In this document: one piece after another, positions 14,978 to 23,939 of the stretch
Numbering within the stretch: the stretch's first letter is position 1
Layout: each line of letters opens with the position of its first letter
Assembly (NCBI RefSeq): GCF_028745515.1
Contig: NZ_JAQZSG010000021.1
Span: 1 to 64,000, forward strand
Reading direction: 5' to 3'
DNA: 64,000 nt
DNA from: Paenibacillus thermotolerans
GTDB taxonomy: Bacteria > Bacillota > Bacilli > Paenibacillales > YIM-B00363
Program-made: the position numbers and the translations under genes
The notes under the pieces: model-generated
Database searches by the model: none
The model's input: only the letters and a program-made list of their open reading frames with translations
Told to the model about the DNA's origin: nothing

Positions 14978-15868
14978 TTAAAATGCAAACACGTGATTGC
15001 CGATTTTTACGCTTACCGGGCGGCTGCGCACCCATCTGTTGTCCGTTTTGCGAGGATTGTAGAAAGTGAGCGCTCCCCTCGTCGGATCTCTCCCGTTCAG
15101 CGCTTCGTTAACCGCCTTGATCGTATCTTGAGAAGGCTTTACTTTATAAATATTGCGATCCAGCACGGGCGAATATTGAACATAGCTTACGCCTTTCACG
15201 ACGACCGTCTGAAAGATGACGTCCTTGATACGGCTCGGGTAGTCGGAATCCGCCGCGCGGTTTAAAATCGTGGCGGCTACGGCTACTTTGCCTTGATGGC
15301 TTTCTCCGCCGGCTTCCGCCTCGGTCAATTGGTAGAGCCAGTACATGTCTTCATTACTCGTTTGGACCGTTTTCCCGGTCGGATTCGCTATCATCGTTTG
15401 AGCGTTTGCGGCAGGCAGCGCCGCATTGTTGCCTGTCAGGATCGAGATCGACGAGCTGTTGGGAGAATAGGTCACTTGGAAGCCCAGCTTTTCCGCGGCA
15501 TAGCGGAGCGGGACATAGGTGCCGTTCGGTTTGTTTTCGGTTACGGTGCCGAGCGTCTCTCCCATCCATTTTGTGCCGTCGAGCCGATATGCTTTATTGG
15601 TGCCGGACGGCAGCGACAGCTTAACCTGAGTGTCCGATAAAATAACCGCTTGATACTGCGAATCCCATCCTACCGTGGCGCCGAGCTTCGAGAAAAATGT
15701 CGCAGGAACCAGCACACTTCCGCCTTGCGATATGTATGAGGTCGGCGAGGTTTTCCCGTCGATGTTGATGGAGTAGCTGTTTGAGCCGGCCGCCGAGGCA
15801 GCGCCGCTTCCGGAAACTAAGGAAATGAAAAGTCCGATGCCCGTTAAGGCAGCTGCTAATTTCTTCAC
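14978..15868 (-). CDS. Secreted cell wall hydrolase with stalk domain (SleB-like catalytic domain)
   Basis: A 296-residue exported protein. Residues 1-26 are a signal peptide ending ASAA. Two copper-amine-oxidase-like stalk units follow (about 30-155), with a typical YVPLRYAAEKLG segment. A C-terminal hydrolase_2 domain (about 175-296) contains LTEAEAGGESHQGKVAVAATILNR, shared with SleB and CwlJ lytic enzymes. It would cleave peptidoglycan outside the cell; SleB acts on spore cortex during germination, but the stalk domain points more to cell wall turnover. GTG 15868 lies behind AGGAAGGGTGAT. The motif glutamate in EAEAGGE is the probable catalytic residue. Confidence 0.85.
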   Translation of the reverse strand: MKKLAAALTGIGLFISLVSGSGAASAAGSNSYSINIDGKTSPTSYISQGGSVLVPATFFSKLGATVGWDSQYQAVILSDTQVKLSLPSGTNKAYRLDGTKWMGETLGTVTENKPNGTYVPLRYAAEKLGFQVTYSPNSSSISILTGNNAALPAANAQTMIANPTGKTVQTSNEDMYWLYQLTEAEAGGESHQGKVAVAATILNRAADSDYPSRIKDVIFQTVVVKGVSYVQYSPVLDRNIYKVKPSQDTIKAVNEALNGRDPTRGALTFYNPRKTDNRWVRSRPVSVKIGNHVFAF

Positions 15869-16099
15869 ATCATCACCCTTCCTGCCACGAACGTGGCGCA
15901 CTGGAAACATTGTAAACCGGATCGGGGCCGGATTTAACCCCACAAAAGTTGGCAATGTGCGGGAAAATGCGCAAATTGTCCATTTAAGGCCAAAGAATGC
16001 GCGATTCCTTCCAATTATTACATCCGTTCTGTATGGATAACATTACCGTTTCATGGTATGGTATTGGAGACGTTTACATGGGAACGGCAGGGGAAACGT

Positions 16100-17863
16100 A
16101 TGAGAGAATTATGGACGCTGCGCGGCTTTGTTTGGCGATTTCGCTACCGGTATATCGCGGGCATTTTATCGATCGTCGTTACGGATTTGTGCCAGCTGTG
16201 GATTCCATGGACGCTCGGCCGGTTTACCGATGAAGTAAAGGACGGATCGATCGCTTCGTCCGCACTGTGGACCTACATCGGATGGCTTCTGCTCGCCAGC
16301 GCAGGAATTTTTATATTTCGGTATATGTGGCGCGTCATGATCTTCGGTGCGGCTAGAACGCTGGAGTACGAAATGAGGAACCGGCTGTTCGCGCATTACC
16401 AGAAAATGTCCACCGCTTGGTTTACGCGCCGAAAGACGGGCGATCTGATGGCGCATGCGACGAACGATTTGCAGGCGCTGCGGTTTACGTTCGGGGGCGG
16501 CGTCGTTACGACGTTCGATACGATTGTGCTCATGACGCTGGCGGTCGTTATGATGGCTTCCACGGTCGATTGGCGGCTGACGCTCGTCGGATTGCTGCCG
16601 CTTCCGGTCATGGCGGTCGTGACCGCCCGGTTCGGCCGGCAAATCCATGAACGGTTCCGGGATGCGCAGGAGGCGTTCTCCGGATTGACCGACCGGGTGC
16701 AGGAGAACATTTCCGGCATGCGGGTCGTGAAGGCGTTCGCGCAGGAGGAAGCCGAGGAGCGAAAGTTTGCCGGAATTAACGACGTGAACTTTATGCAAAA
16801 TATGCGTCTTGCGAGATTGCAGGCGCTGTTCAACCCGCTGGTGCAATGGATTACGGGCGTCAGCCTGATGCTCGTGCTCGGCTACGGCGGTATCCTCGTC
16901 ATCCAAGACACGATAACGCTAGGGGAATTTATCGCCTTTAATTCTTATTTAGGCTTATTGACCGGGCCGATCATGGGGATCGGCTGGATGCTCAACATCT
17001 TTCAGCGCGGAGCCGCATCCATGAGCCGGTTGAACGAAATATTGCGCACAGAGCCGCAAATTACGGACGCACCGGGAGTGAACGAACGCGATCTCGAACC
17101 GATTCGCGGACGTATCGAGCTTGAAGGCGTTTCATTCCGTTACCCCGGGAGCGGCTCCGATGCGCTCTCCGATGTTCATGTTACGGTACCGGAAGGAAGC
17201 ACGCTCGCCATCGTAGGCAAGACGGGAAGCGGAAAATCGACGCTCGTCAATCTGCTGGTGAGGCTGTACGATCTGCCCGAAGGAAAGGGTCAAATTCGGA
17301 TCGACGGCACGAACATTCGGGACATTCCGCTGAAGCAGCTGCGGGAAAGCATCGGGTTCGTGCCTCAGGAAAATTTTCTGTTTTCCGAGACGATTCGCGA
17401 CAACATCGCCTTCGGTACGAACGATGCGGACGAACGGAGCGTTGCGGACGCCGCGCAGGATGCGCAGGTTCTTGACAATATTCTCGATTTCCCGAAGCGG
17501 TTCGACACCATGCTCGGGGAACGCGGAGTTACGCTCTCCGGCGGGCAAAAGCAAAGAATTTCGATCGCGCGGGCGCTCATCAAGCATCCGAGCATCCTTA
17601 TTTTGGACGATTCATTGTCAGCTGTCGATACGAAGACGGAGGAAGCGCTCTTGGAGCGGCTTCGATCGCTGAGGAAAAATAAAACGACGATTATTATCGC
17701 CCACCGGATCTCGACGGTTCAGCACGCGGATCACATTATCGTGCTTGATAACGGGACAATTATCGAACAGGGGAACCACGAGCGGCTGCTTGCAGCGGGA
17801 GGTCTTTACCGCGACATGTACGAGAAGCAGCTGCTGGAGGAACAGGTGGCCGGCGAACAATGA
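16100..17863 (+). CDS. bmrC: ABC multidrug half-transporter, BmrC/YheI-like
   Basis: A 587-residue half-transporter with six membrane helices (about residues 1-300) and one nucleotide-binding domain. Walker A GKTGSGKST, Q-loop FVPQENFLFS, a canonical LSGGQ signature and H-loop IIAHRIS are all present. The Walker B reads LILDD, so Asp504 stands where the catalytic Glu normally sits. This substitution is the hallmark of BmrC in the BmrC/BmrD heterodimer, which exports drugs from the cytoplasm. The length matches B. subtilis YheI (585). ATG 16100 has AGGGGA 5 nt upstream; a longer frame from 16058 lacks this. It is the first gene of an efflux operon. No BmrB-type leader peptide was found with confidence. 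Confidence 0.87.
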   Translation: MRELWTLRGFVWRFRYRYIAGILSIVVTDLCQLWIPWTLGRFTDEVKDGSIASSALWTYIGWLLLASAGIFIFRYMWRVMIFGAARTLEYEMRNRLFAHYQKMSTAWFTRRKTGDLMAHATNDLQALRFTFGGGVVTTFDTIVLMTLAVVMMASTVDWRLTLVGLLPLPVMAVVTARFGRQIHERFRDAQEAFSGLTDRVQENISGMRVVKAFAQEEAEERKFAGINDVNFMQNMRLARLQALFNPLVQWITGVSLMLVLGYGGILVIQDTITLGEFIAFNSYLGLLTGPIMGIGWMLNIFQRGAASMSRLNEILRTEPQITDAPGVNERDLEPIRGRIELEGVSFRYPGSGSDALSDVHVTVPEGSTLAIVGKTGSGKSTLVNLLVRLYDLPEGKGQIRIDGTNIRDIPLKQLRESIGFVPQENFLFSETIRDNIAFGTNDADERSVADAAQDAQVLDNILDFPKRFDTMLGERGVTLSGGQKQRISIARALIKHPSILILDDSLSAVDTKTEEALLERLRSLRKNKTTIIIAHRISTVQHADHIIVLDNGTIIEQGNHERLLAAGGLYRDMYEKQLLEEQVAGEQ

Positions 17864-17875
17864 GGTGAAGCGCAA

Positions 17876-19906
17876 GTGAGCATGCAAGATGAAGAACGGT
17901 TAGCCAAAACGTACGACATCCGATTGATTTGGAGACTGCTCGGGTTCGCCAAGCCGCACGCCCGCATCCTGTCCGTATCGTTCTTGCTCGTGCTGATGAT
18001 TACGGCGCTGGACCTGAGCGGGCCGCTCATTATCAAAACGGCGATCGACGATCATATTAACGGTCTTCGGCTGGAGATGGTAGACACGCAAGGGATCCGG
18101 ATTCCTGAGGGCGTGCCCGCCACCGAGTTTCAAGGCAAACGGCTGGTGAGAAAACGGGAGCTGGAGCAAGCGGGCGCAGCCGGCATCGCAAACGGTCTGG
18201 ATGCGTACGTCATTGAAGCGAAGGACGGAGCGTACATGCTGCGGCCGTCAACATCGGGAGACGGGGAAGCCGTCTCCTTAACGAAAGAGGAAGTGAGCCG
18301 ATTCCGCGAGCAGGACGTCCAAGCGTTGTATCGTCTTTCCGGCCTCTATTTGCTTCTGATCTCCGCCGCATTCGCCCTCAATTACGCCCAAACGTACACG
18401 TTAAATTTAGCGGCCCAAAAAATCATTTACAAAATTCGCTCGGCGTTGTTTTCGCATCTGCAGCGGTTATCGTTCTCGTTCTTCGACCGCAATCCGGTCG
18501 GGAGGCTCGTAACGCGCGTGACGAACGACACGCAGACGCTTAACGACATGTACAGCAACGTCATGATCAATCTATTGAAAGATATTTTCATGCTGCTCGG
18601 GATTATGGGCGTCATGCTGTACCTCAATGTACAATTGGCTCTGGTCGCCTTCATCACCTTGCCTCTCATCATTGCAGCGACATTCCTTTACGGCAAATAC
18701 GCCAGGGAAGCGATGCGCGAGGTTCGCGCCAAGCTGGCGAGAATCAATGCGTCGCTGAATGAAAATATTACAGGCATGCGTGTCGTGCAAATATTTCATC
18801 GCGAGCAGCGGCAGTACGACTCGGTATCCGGCATTAACCGGGAGCACTTCCACGCGAATACGAAAGAACTGCATCTCTCTTCGCTCTACCGGCCGATCAT
18901 GGATTTTATTTATGCCCTCGGATTAACGCTGATCCTATGGTACGGTACGGGAAAGCTGACCGGAGGCGTCCTCGAATTCGGCGTGTTGTACGCATTCGTA
19001 GATTATGTCAACCGGTTCTTTAAGCCGATACAAGATTTAGCGGAGAAATTTACGATTTTGCAGCAGTCTATGGTTTCGTCGGAGCGGATTTTTCAAATGC
19101 TGGACCAAGAGGACGATCTCCCCGAGCCGAAAGCGCCGAAGCGCTTGGAGCAAGTCAAAGGCGAAATCGTCTTCGAGAACGTATCGTTTGCTTACAATCC
19201 GGGAGAATGGGTGCTGCAGGACATCAATCTGCGCATCCGTCCCGGAGAGACCGTCGCCTTCGTCGGCGCTACCGGAGCCGGAAAAAGCTCGATCATCAGC
19301 CTGCTGTGCCGGTTTTACGACGTTCAGAAAGGCCGCATTACGATTGACGGCGTCGACATTCGAGAGCTGCCGAAGCAGGAGCTCCGCAGAATTGTCGGGC
19401 TCGTGCAGCAAGACGTCTTTCTATTCTCCGATAGCGTAAAGGAAAATATTCGGCTTGGGAACGAGCGGATCAGCGATGCGGAAATCCGGGAAATATGCCG
19501 CTATGTGAATGCGGCGGAATTTATCGAGAAGCTGCCGAAACGATACGAGGAGCCGATTATGGAAAGAGGGGCGAACTTTTCCGCCGGTCAGCGGCAGCTG
19601 CTCGCCGTCGCAAGGACGCTGGCGTTCAAGCCTTCGATTCTCGTGTTGGACGAGGCGACTGCGAATATCGATACGGAAACGGAGCTGCTCGTGCAAGAGG
19701 CTTTCGAAAAAATATCGGAAGGCAAGACGACGCTTATTGTCGCCCACCGGCTGTCGACGATTCAGCACGCGGACCATATTGTCGTGCTGCACAAAGGGCA
19801 AATCCGGGAAGTGGGCTCGCATCAGCAGCTATTGAACCGTAACGGGCTTTATCGTAAGCTATATGAACTGCAATATAAAGAGTCTTTTATTCGGAGCGCA
19901 AATTAG
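17876..19906 (+). CDS. bmrD: ABC multidrug half-transporter, BmrD/YheH-like
   Basis: A 676-residue half-transporter, partner of the preceding gene and 12 nt downstream of it. It has six membrane helices with a long extracellular insertion (about residues 62-140) between helices 1 and 2, as in B. subtilis YheH (673 residues). The nucleotide-binding domain has GATGAGKSS, a canonical Walker B with Glu593 (LVLDE) and IVAHRLS, but a degenerate signature FSAGQRQ. In the heterodimer only one ATP site (this Walker B with the LSGGQ of BmrC) can be fully active. The start is GTG 17876 behind GAGGTGA; ATG 17882 is an alternative. Confidence 0.87.
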   Translation: MSMQDEERLAKTYDIRLIWRLLGFAKPHARILSVSFLLVLMITALDLSGPLIIKTAIDDHINGLRLEMVDTQGIRIPEGVPATEFQGKRLVRKRELEQAGAAGIANGLDAYVIEAKDGAYMLRPSTSGDGEAVSLTKEEVSRFREQDVQALYRLSGLYLLLISAAFALNYAQTYTLNLAAQKIIYKIRSALFSHLQRLSFSFFDRNPVGRLVTRVTNDTQTLNDMYSNVMINLLKDIFMLLGIMGVMLYLNVQLALVAFITLPLIIAATFLYGKYAREAMREVRAKLARINASLNENITGMRVVQIFHREQRQYDSVSGINREHFHANTKELHLSSLYRPIMDFIYALGLTLILWYGTGKLTGGVLEFGVLYAFVDYVNRFFKPIQDLAEKFTILQQSMVSSERIFQMLDQEDDLPEPKAPKRLEQVKGEIVFENVSFAYNPGEWVLQDINLRIRPGETVAFVGATGAGKSSIISLLCRFYDVQKGRITIDGVDIRELPKQELRRIVGLVQQDVFLFSDSVKENIRLGNERISDAEIREICRYVNAAEFIEKLPKRYEEPIMERGANFSAGQRQLLAVARTLAFKPSILVLDEATANIDTETELLVQEAFEKISEGKTTLIVAHRLSTIQHADHIVVLHKGQIREVGSHQQLLNRNGLYRKLYELQYKESFIRSAN

Positions 19907-19921
19907 GAGAGAAATCAAACC

Positions 19922-21328
19922 ATGGATTTTCAAAAACGTATGGTTACCGCCGCATTGATCGTCGCGACCTTCTTGTCTGCGATTGAAGTGACGATCATCA
20001 GCGCGGCGGTGCCCGCCATCGTATCCAAGCTCGGCGGATTTGAATTAATGAGCTGGGTGTATGCGGTATATTTGCTTTCTTCCGCCGTTACGACCCCGAT
20101 ATTCGGGAAGCTGTCGGACTTGTACGGAAGAAAGGGCGTCTTTGTTTTCGGGGCGGCCTTGTTTGTCGTCGGTTCGGTCCTTTGCGGCATGTCGCAAACG
20201 ATGGAGCAGCTGATCGCATTCCGGACGATTCAAGGCTTGGGAGCCGGCGCCGTTATTCCGGTAACGTTCACGATTGTCGGCGATATTTTCTCGTTCGAGC
20301 AGCGGGCGAAGATGCAGGGCTTGTTCAGTTCCGTATGGGCCGTTGCCGGCATCGTCGGCCCGCTTGTCGGCGGATTGTTCGTCGATTACTTGTCCTGGCA
20401 TTGGATTTTTTACATCAATGTTCCGTTCGGCGTTCTAAGCATTTTGATGGTATGGATCTATTTGAAGGAAAACATTGAGAAGAAAAAGCGCAGCATCGAC
20501 TACGGAGGAGCGGTTACGTTCGCCGTCGGCATGACCGCGCTGCTGTACGCGCTGCTTACCGGCGGCAACGAATACGCTTGGGATTCCGCCGTCATCGTCG
20601 GTCTGCTGATTGTCGCGCTGGCGTTTCTCGCCGCTTTTGTCCTGATCCAGCTGCGCCATCCGGAACCGATGGTGCCGCTGAAGCTGTTTAAAAATCGGGA
20701 CTTGACCGTCTCGAACGCGGCCAGCTTTACAACCAGCGGCATACTGATCGGCTTAAACGCATACCTTCCGATGTGGATTCAAGGCGTGCTGCTGCTCGGA
20801 GCATCGTATTCGGGGCTGGCATTGACGCCGATGTCGCTCGGTTGGCCGATTGCGGCAATGCTGAGCGGCCGATGGATGATCCGCTTCGGCACAAGGACGA
20901 CCGCCTTGCTCGGTCTGATCGTCGTGACGGCGGGTACGACGGCGCTCACCTTCATCGGCATCGCGACGCCGAATTGGGTAATCATCGCAATTATGTTCGT
21001 TACCGGCTTCGGCTTCGGATTGTGTACGACCGTGTTCACGGTCGTCGTTCAATCCTCGGTCGATTGGAGCTTGCGCGGAGCGGCCACCTCGACGAACACG
21101 TTCCTGCGGACGCTCGGCCAGACGATCGGCATCGCGGTATTGGGTACGTTGTTTAATCATCAATTGGGTTCCTTTGCCGGTGCGAAGGACCATATTCCGC
21201 CGGATGTGCTGGCCGGCGCAATACATACGATTTTTGTCTCCGCCGCCGTGCTTGCGGTCGTCAGCTTCTTCCTTACGCTGCGCCTTCCGCAAAGAAAAGG
21301 AGGAGAAGGAATGTCCTCCGCCTCATAG
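19922..21328 (+). CDS. MFS multidrug transporter (DHA2, 14 TM type)
   Basis: A 468-residue major facilitator with about 13-14 hydrophobic helices. The motif GKLSDLYGRKGVF (about residues 61-73) is the MFS motif A, and the helix-5 segment WAVAGIVGPLVGG is motif C of drug:H+ antiporters. It resembles EmrB/QacA-type exporters and would expel drugs or metabolites using the proton gradient. ATG 19922 lies 10 nt after TTAGGAGAG, 15 nt behind bmrD, so it is co-transcribed with the ABC pump. Substrate is unknown. Confidence 0.87.
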   Translation: MDFQKRMVTAALIVATFLSAIEVTIISAAVPAIVSKLGGFELMSWVYAVYLLSSAVTTPIFGKLSDLYGRKGVFVFGAALFVVGSVLCGMSQTMEQLIAFRTIQGLGAGAVIPVTFTIVGDIFSFEQRAKMQGLFSSVWAVAGIVGPLVGGLFVDYLSWHWIFYINVPFGVLSILMVWIYLKENIEKKKRSIDYGGAVTFAVGMTALLYALLTGGNEYAWDSAVIVGLLIVALAFLAAFVLIQLRHPEPMVPLKLFKNRDLTVSNAASFTTSGILIGLNAYLPMWIQGVLLLGASYSGLALTPMSLGWPIAAMLSGRWMIRFGTRTTALLGLIVVTAGTTALTFIGIATPNWVIIAIMFVTGFGFGLCTTVFTVVVQSSVDWSLRGAATSTNTFLRTLGQTIGIAVLGTLFNHQLGSFAGAKDHIPPDVLAGAIHTIFVSAAVLAVVSFFLTLRLPQRKGGEGMSSAS

Positions 21329-21418
21329 CGGGGGATATTTCGTTTCCGTATAATGGGGACAGGTACATTGGGGATAACAATGAACATCAAATAAAGCTTC
21401 AGGAGGAGAGAGAGCCGC

Positions 21419-22249
21419 ATGTTTCCTTTTAAACTGGCGTTAAACAGCTCGACCTTGTTTCCGTTCGGGCTCGGAGTGAAGGATCAAATTCGAATTGCCG
21501 CCGAGGCGGGCTATGAAGGCATTGAGCTTTGGGTGAAAGATATCGAGGCGTTCATTCAAGCGGGAGGGACGCTTCAAGAGCTTCGCAGATACATTCAAGA
21601 CACAGGGATCGCCGTCGTTAACGCCATCGCATTTTTTCCGTGGGCGGATGCGGACGAATCGGTTCGCAAGCAAGGAATGCTACAAGCGGAGAGAGAAATA
21701 TCGATGCTCGCCGAAATCGGGTGCGTTGCGGTTGCGGCGCCTCCTTCAGGCAACGTGGAGGGCGTATCCTTATCTTCGATTGCGGGCCACTTCGCGGAAC
21801 TGGCGGAAGTATCGCGTTCCGCCGGTGTAGAGCCGTACCTCGAGTTTTGGGGACGGGCGAAGCGGTTGTCCAAACTGAGCGAAGTGATGTACGTTGCGCT
21901 GGAAAGCGGAGTGAAGGAAGCAAAAATATTGCTCGACCCGTTCCATATGTATACCGGCGGAAGCGCCTTTGAGGGAATCGGGCTCATTAACGGCAGCTCG
22001 ATCGGCATCGTACATTCCAACGACTATCCTTCATCGCCGCCGCGAGAGACGATCGCCGACAGCGACCGGGTGTTCCCGGGGGACGGAGTCGCTCCTTCGC
22101 GGGAGATCGCGGTTAGGCTGCACGAAAGCGGCTACCGGGGCTTTTTATCGCTGGAATTGTTTATTCCGGATTTCGGTTCGAAGACGGCGCTTGAGGTCGC
22201 CTCCGCCGGGCTCGAAACAATGAAAAAAGCTTACGATATCAGAGCGTAA
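21419..22249 (+). CDS. Sugar phosphate isomerase/epimerase family (TIM barrel)
   Basis: A 276-residue protein of the AP endonuclease family 2 TIM-barrel group, which includes xylose isomerase-like, hydroxypyruvate isomerase and ketose epimerase enzymes. Candidate metal ligands are Glu in YLEFWG, His and Asp in LDPFHMY, His and Asp in VHSNDYP and Glu in LSLELF. AGGAGGAG lies about 10 nt before ATG 21419. It sits between two efflux pump genes with a 90-nt gap upstream, so a promoter could start here. The substrate is unknown. Confidence 0.8.
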   Translation: MFPFKLALNSSTLFPFGLGVKDQIRIAAEAGYEGIELWVKDIEAFIQAGGTLQELRRYIQDTGIAVVNAIAFFPWADADESVRKQGMLQAEREISMLAEIGCVAVAAPPSGNVEGVSLSSIAGHFAELAEVSRSAGVEPYLEFWGRAKRLSKLSEVMYVALESGVKEAKILLDPFHMYTGGSAFEGIGLINGSSIGIVHSNDYPSSPPRETIADSDRVFPGDGVAPSREIAVRLHESGYRGFLSLELFIPDFGSKTALEVASAGLETMKKAYDIRA

Positions 22250-22265
22250 GGAGCTCGCGGCGAAA

Positions 22266-23639
22266 GTGAGCAACGGCAACCTTGTAAAACCGCTCTCGTT
22301 ATTTGCCATTACCTGGCCGATTTTTATCGAGTCCGCTTTGCAAATGTTTTTGCGCACGGCGGACACGTTCATGCTCAGCCGGATTTCGGACGATGCGGTC
22401 GCAGCTGTGGGTATTTCAAATCAATTGATCATGTTCGCCATCTTCTTATTTAATTTCGTCGCCGTCGGGTCCGCCGTCGTCGTTACGCAATATCTCGGTG
22501 CGCAGCAGCGCGAGCATATCGGGAAGCTGACGGCTACATCATTAGCGATCAATTTGCTGTTCGGGCTGCTGATCAGCGTATTGATGCTGTTGTTCCGCAA
22601 ACCGCTGCTTCAATTGTTCGGACTTGAGGAGCACTTGCTTTCTCTGGCACAGACGTATTTGTTTATCACCGGAGGAGCCTTGTTCGTTCAAGCGGTCATG
22701 ATTACCGTATCGTCCATTGTGCAAGCTCACGGTTTTACCCGAGATACGATGATGGTTACGATCGGCATGAACGTATTCCATGTCGCGTTAAACTACGTAT
22801 TGATCTACGGCGTTCTCGGCTTTCCTAAGCTTGGGGTGACCGGGGCGGCGATATCGACCGTGGTCAGCACGATCCTTGGGCTTACGGCCAACATTTTGAT
22901 TCTGCTTAAAAGGGTGCGCGTTGAGGTTGTTTGGTCGCATACGTTACGGTGGAAAAGGGAGTACGTCTCGAAGGTGCTCAAGGTCGGAGTGCCTTCGTCG
23001 GGCTCGCAGCTCTCCTATTCGGCCAACCAGCTTGTCGTCACCGCCATGATCGCCTCCCTTGGAGCCGAACTGCTCACAACGCGGATTTATACGCAAAACA
23101 TTATGTTTTTCATTATGATTCTTGCGATTTCTCTTGGCAGGGGCATGCAGATTATCGTCGGGCACTTGATCGGCGCAGGGGAGAAGGAAGAAGCGTACAG
23201 ACAGGTGATCAAAAATTTGGCGCGAAGCATGGCGATGACGCTGGCCGCCGTTTCCGTAGTTTGTTTGTTTCGGGAGCCGCTGCTTCGGCTTTTTACGAGC
23301 GATCCCGATATTGTAAAAACGGGTGCGGCGCTGCTGCTGCTCGGATTTTTGCTTGAGCCGGGACGAAACTTTAATATTTTGTTGGAACGGTGTTTGCAGG
23401 CGACAGGGGACGCAAGATATTCCATGCTCGTTTCCGTCTCGGTCATCTGGTTGTTCAGCGTGCCGCTTACTTATTTGCTGGGAATCCATTTCGGCTTCGG
23501 GCTGTTCGGCATTTGGGCGGCTTTTATCGTTGACGAATGGGTGCGCGGACTATTTTTGTTCATGCGCTGGAGAAGCAGGGCGTGGGAACGGAAGGCGCTC
23601 GTGCAGCGCCACGGCTCGAATGCGGCAGCGGCCAGGTAG
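22266..23639 (+). CDS. MATE family efflux transporter
   Basis: A 457-residue protein with 12 predicted membrane helices arranged as two homologous halves, and the MATE features VAAVGISNQL near the N-terminus and GVPSSGSQLSYSANQLV at the start of the second half. Such carriers export cationic drugs with Na+ or H+ antiport. GTG 22266 follows AAGGAG by 12 nt; this lies over the stop of the isomerase gene, so translation may be coupled. It ends the efflux operon; a terminator follows. Confidence 0.87.
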   Translation: MSNGNLVKPLSLFAITWPIFIESALQMFLRTADTFMLSRISDDAVAAVGISNQLIMFAIFLFNFVAVGSAVVVTQYLGAQQREHIGKLTATSLAINLLFGLLISVLMLLFRKPLLQLFGLEEHLLSLAQTYLFITGGALFVQAVMITVSSIVQAHGFTRDTMMVTIGMNVFHVALNYVLIYGVLGFPKLGVTGAAISTVVSTILGLTANILILLKRVRVEVVWSHTLRWKREYVSKVLKVGVPSSGSQLSYSANQLVVTAMIASLGAELLTTRIYTQNIMFFIMILAISLGRGMQIIVGHLIGAGEKEEAYRQVIKNLARSMAMTLAAVSVVCLFREPLLRLFTSDPDIVKTGAALLLLGFLLEPGRNFNILLERCLQATGDARYSMLVSVSVIWLFSVPLTYLLGIHFGFGLFGIWAAFIVDEWVRGLFLFMRWRSRAWERKALVQRHGSNAAAAR

Positions 23640-23653
23640 AGGAAAGTGTGTCG

Positions 23654-23691
23654 AGCCTCCGGAAGAACGTGCTTCCGGGGGCTTAATTTTT
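23654..23691 (+). terminator. Rho-independent terminator of the efflux operon
   Basis: AGCCTCCGGAAG pairs with CTTCCGGGGGCT (one G-U) over a 6-nt loop, followed by TTAATTTTT. Confidence 0.8.
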
Positions 23692-23828
23692 CGCCGACAC
23701 TGCGACTTTGCACGAAAAACTATCATGTCCTTGCGGTAGAGGTTGCAACGGAATATAGTTCCGTTCGAGGTGGTCGGTCATGCGGTGCATACCGACTTTG
23801 TACCAAAATATGGTTCCGCCGACACATC
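23692..23828. repeat. Intergenic repeat block with AACGGAA/TTCCGTT palindrome
   Basis: A perfect 7-bp inverted repeat AACGGAA-TATAG-TTCCGTT lies at about 23749-23767. Two diverged direct copies of a CGACTTTG(C/T)AC(G/C)AAAA segment lie about 91 bp apart, and CGCCGACAC occurs at both ends of the block. It is non-coding and may belong to a dispersed repeat family. Confidence 0.5.
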
Positions 23829-23939
23829 GCCTAACCCGGCTTAATTGCTAATCCAACCTCCTACCCGCTTTTTCTTTCTCGGCAGACAAGGTTTCGTATG
23901 GTAGAATTATAGGAAAAATCGCAAAAATCGAGGTAAACG

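Noticed and set aside
15997-16233. 78-codon frame overlapping the start of the bmrC-like gene, considered as a BmrB-type leader
   Set aside because: It lies largely inside bmrC in another frame, lacks a ribosome binding site and shows no leader-like codon runs or attenuator hairpin.
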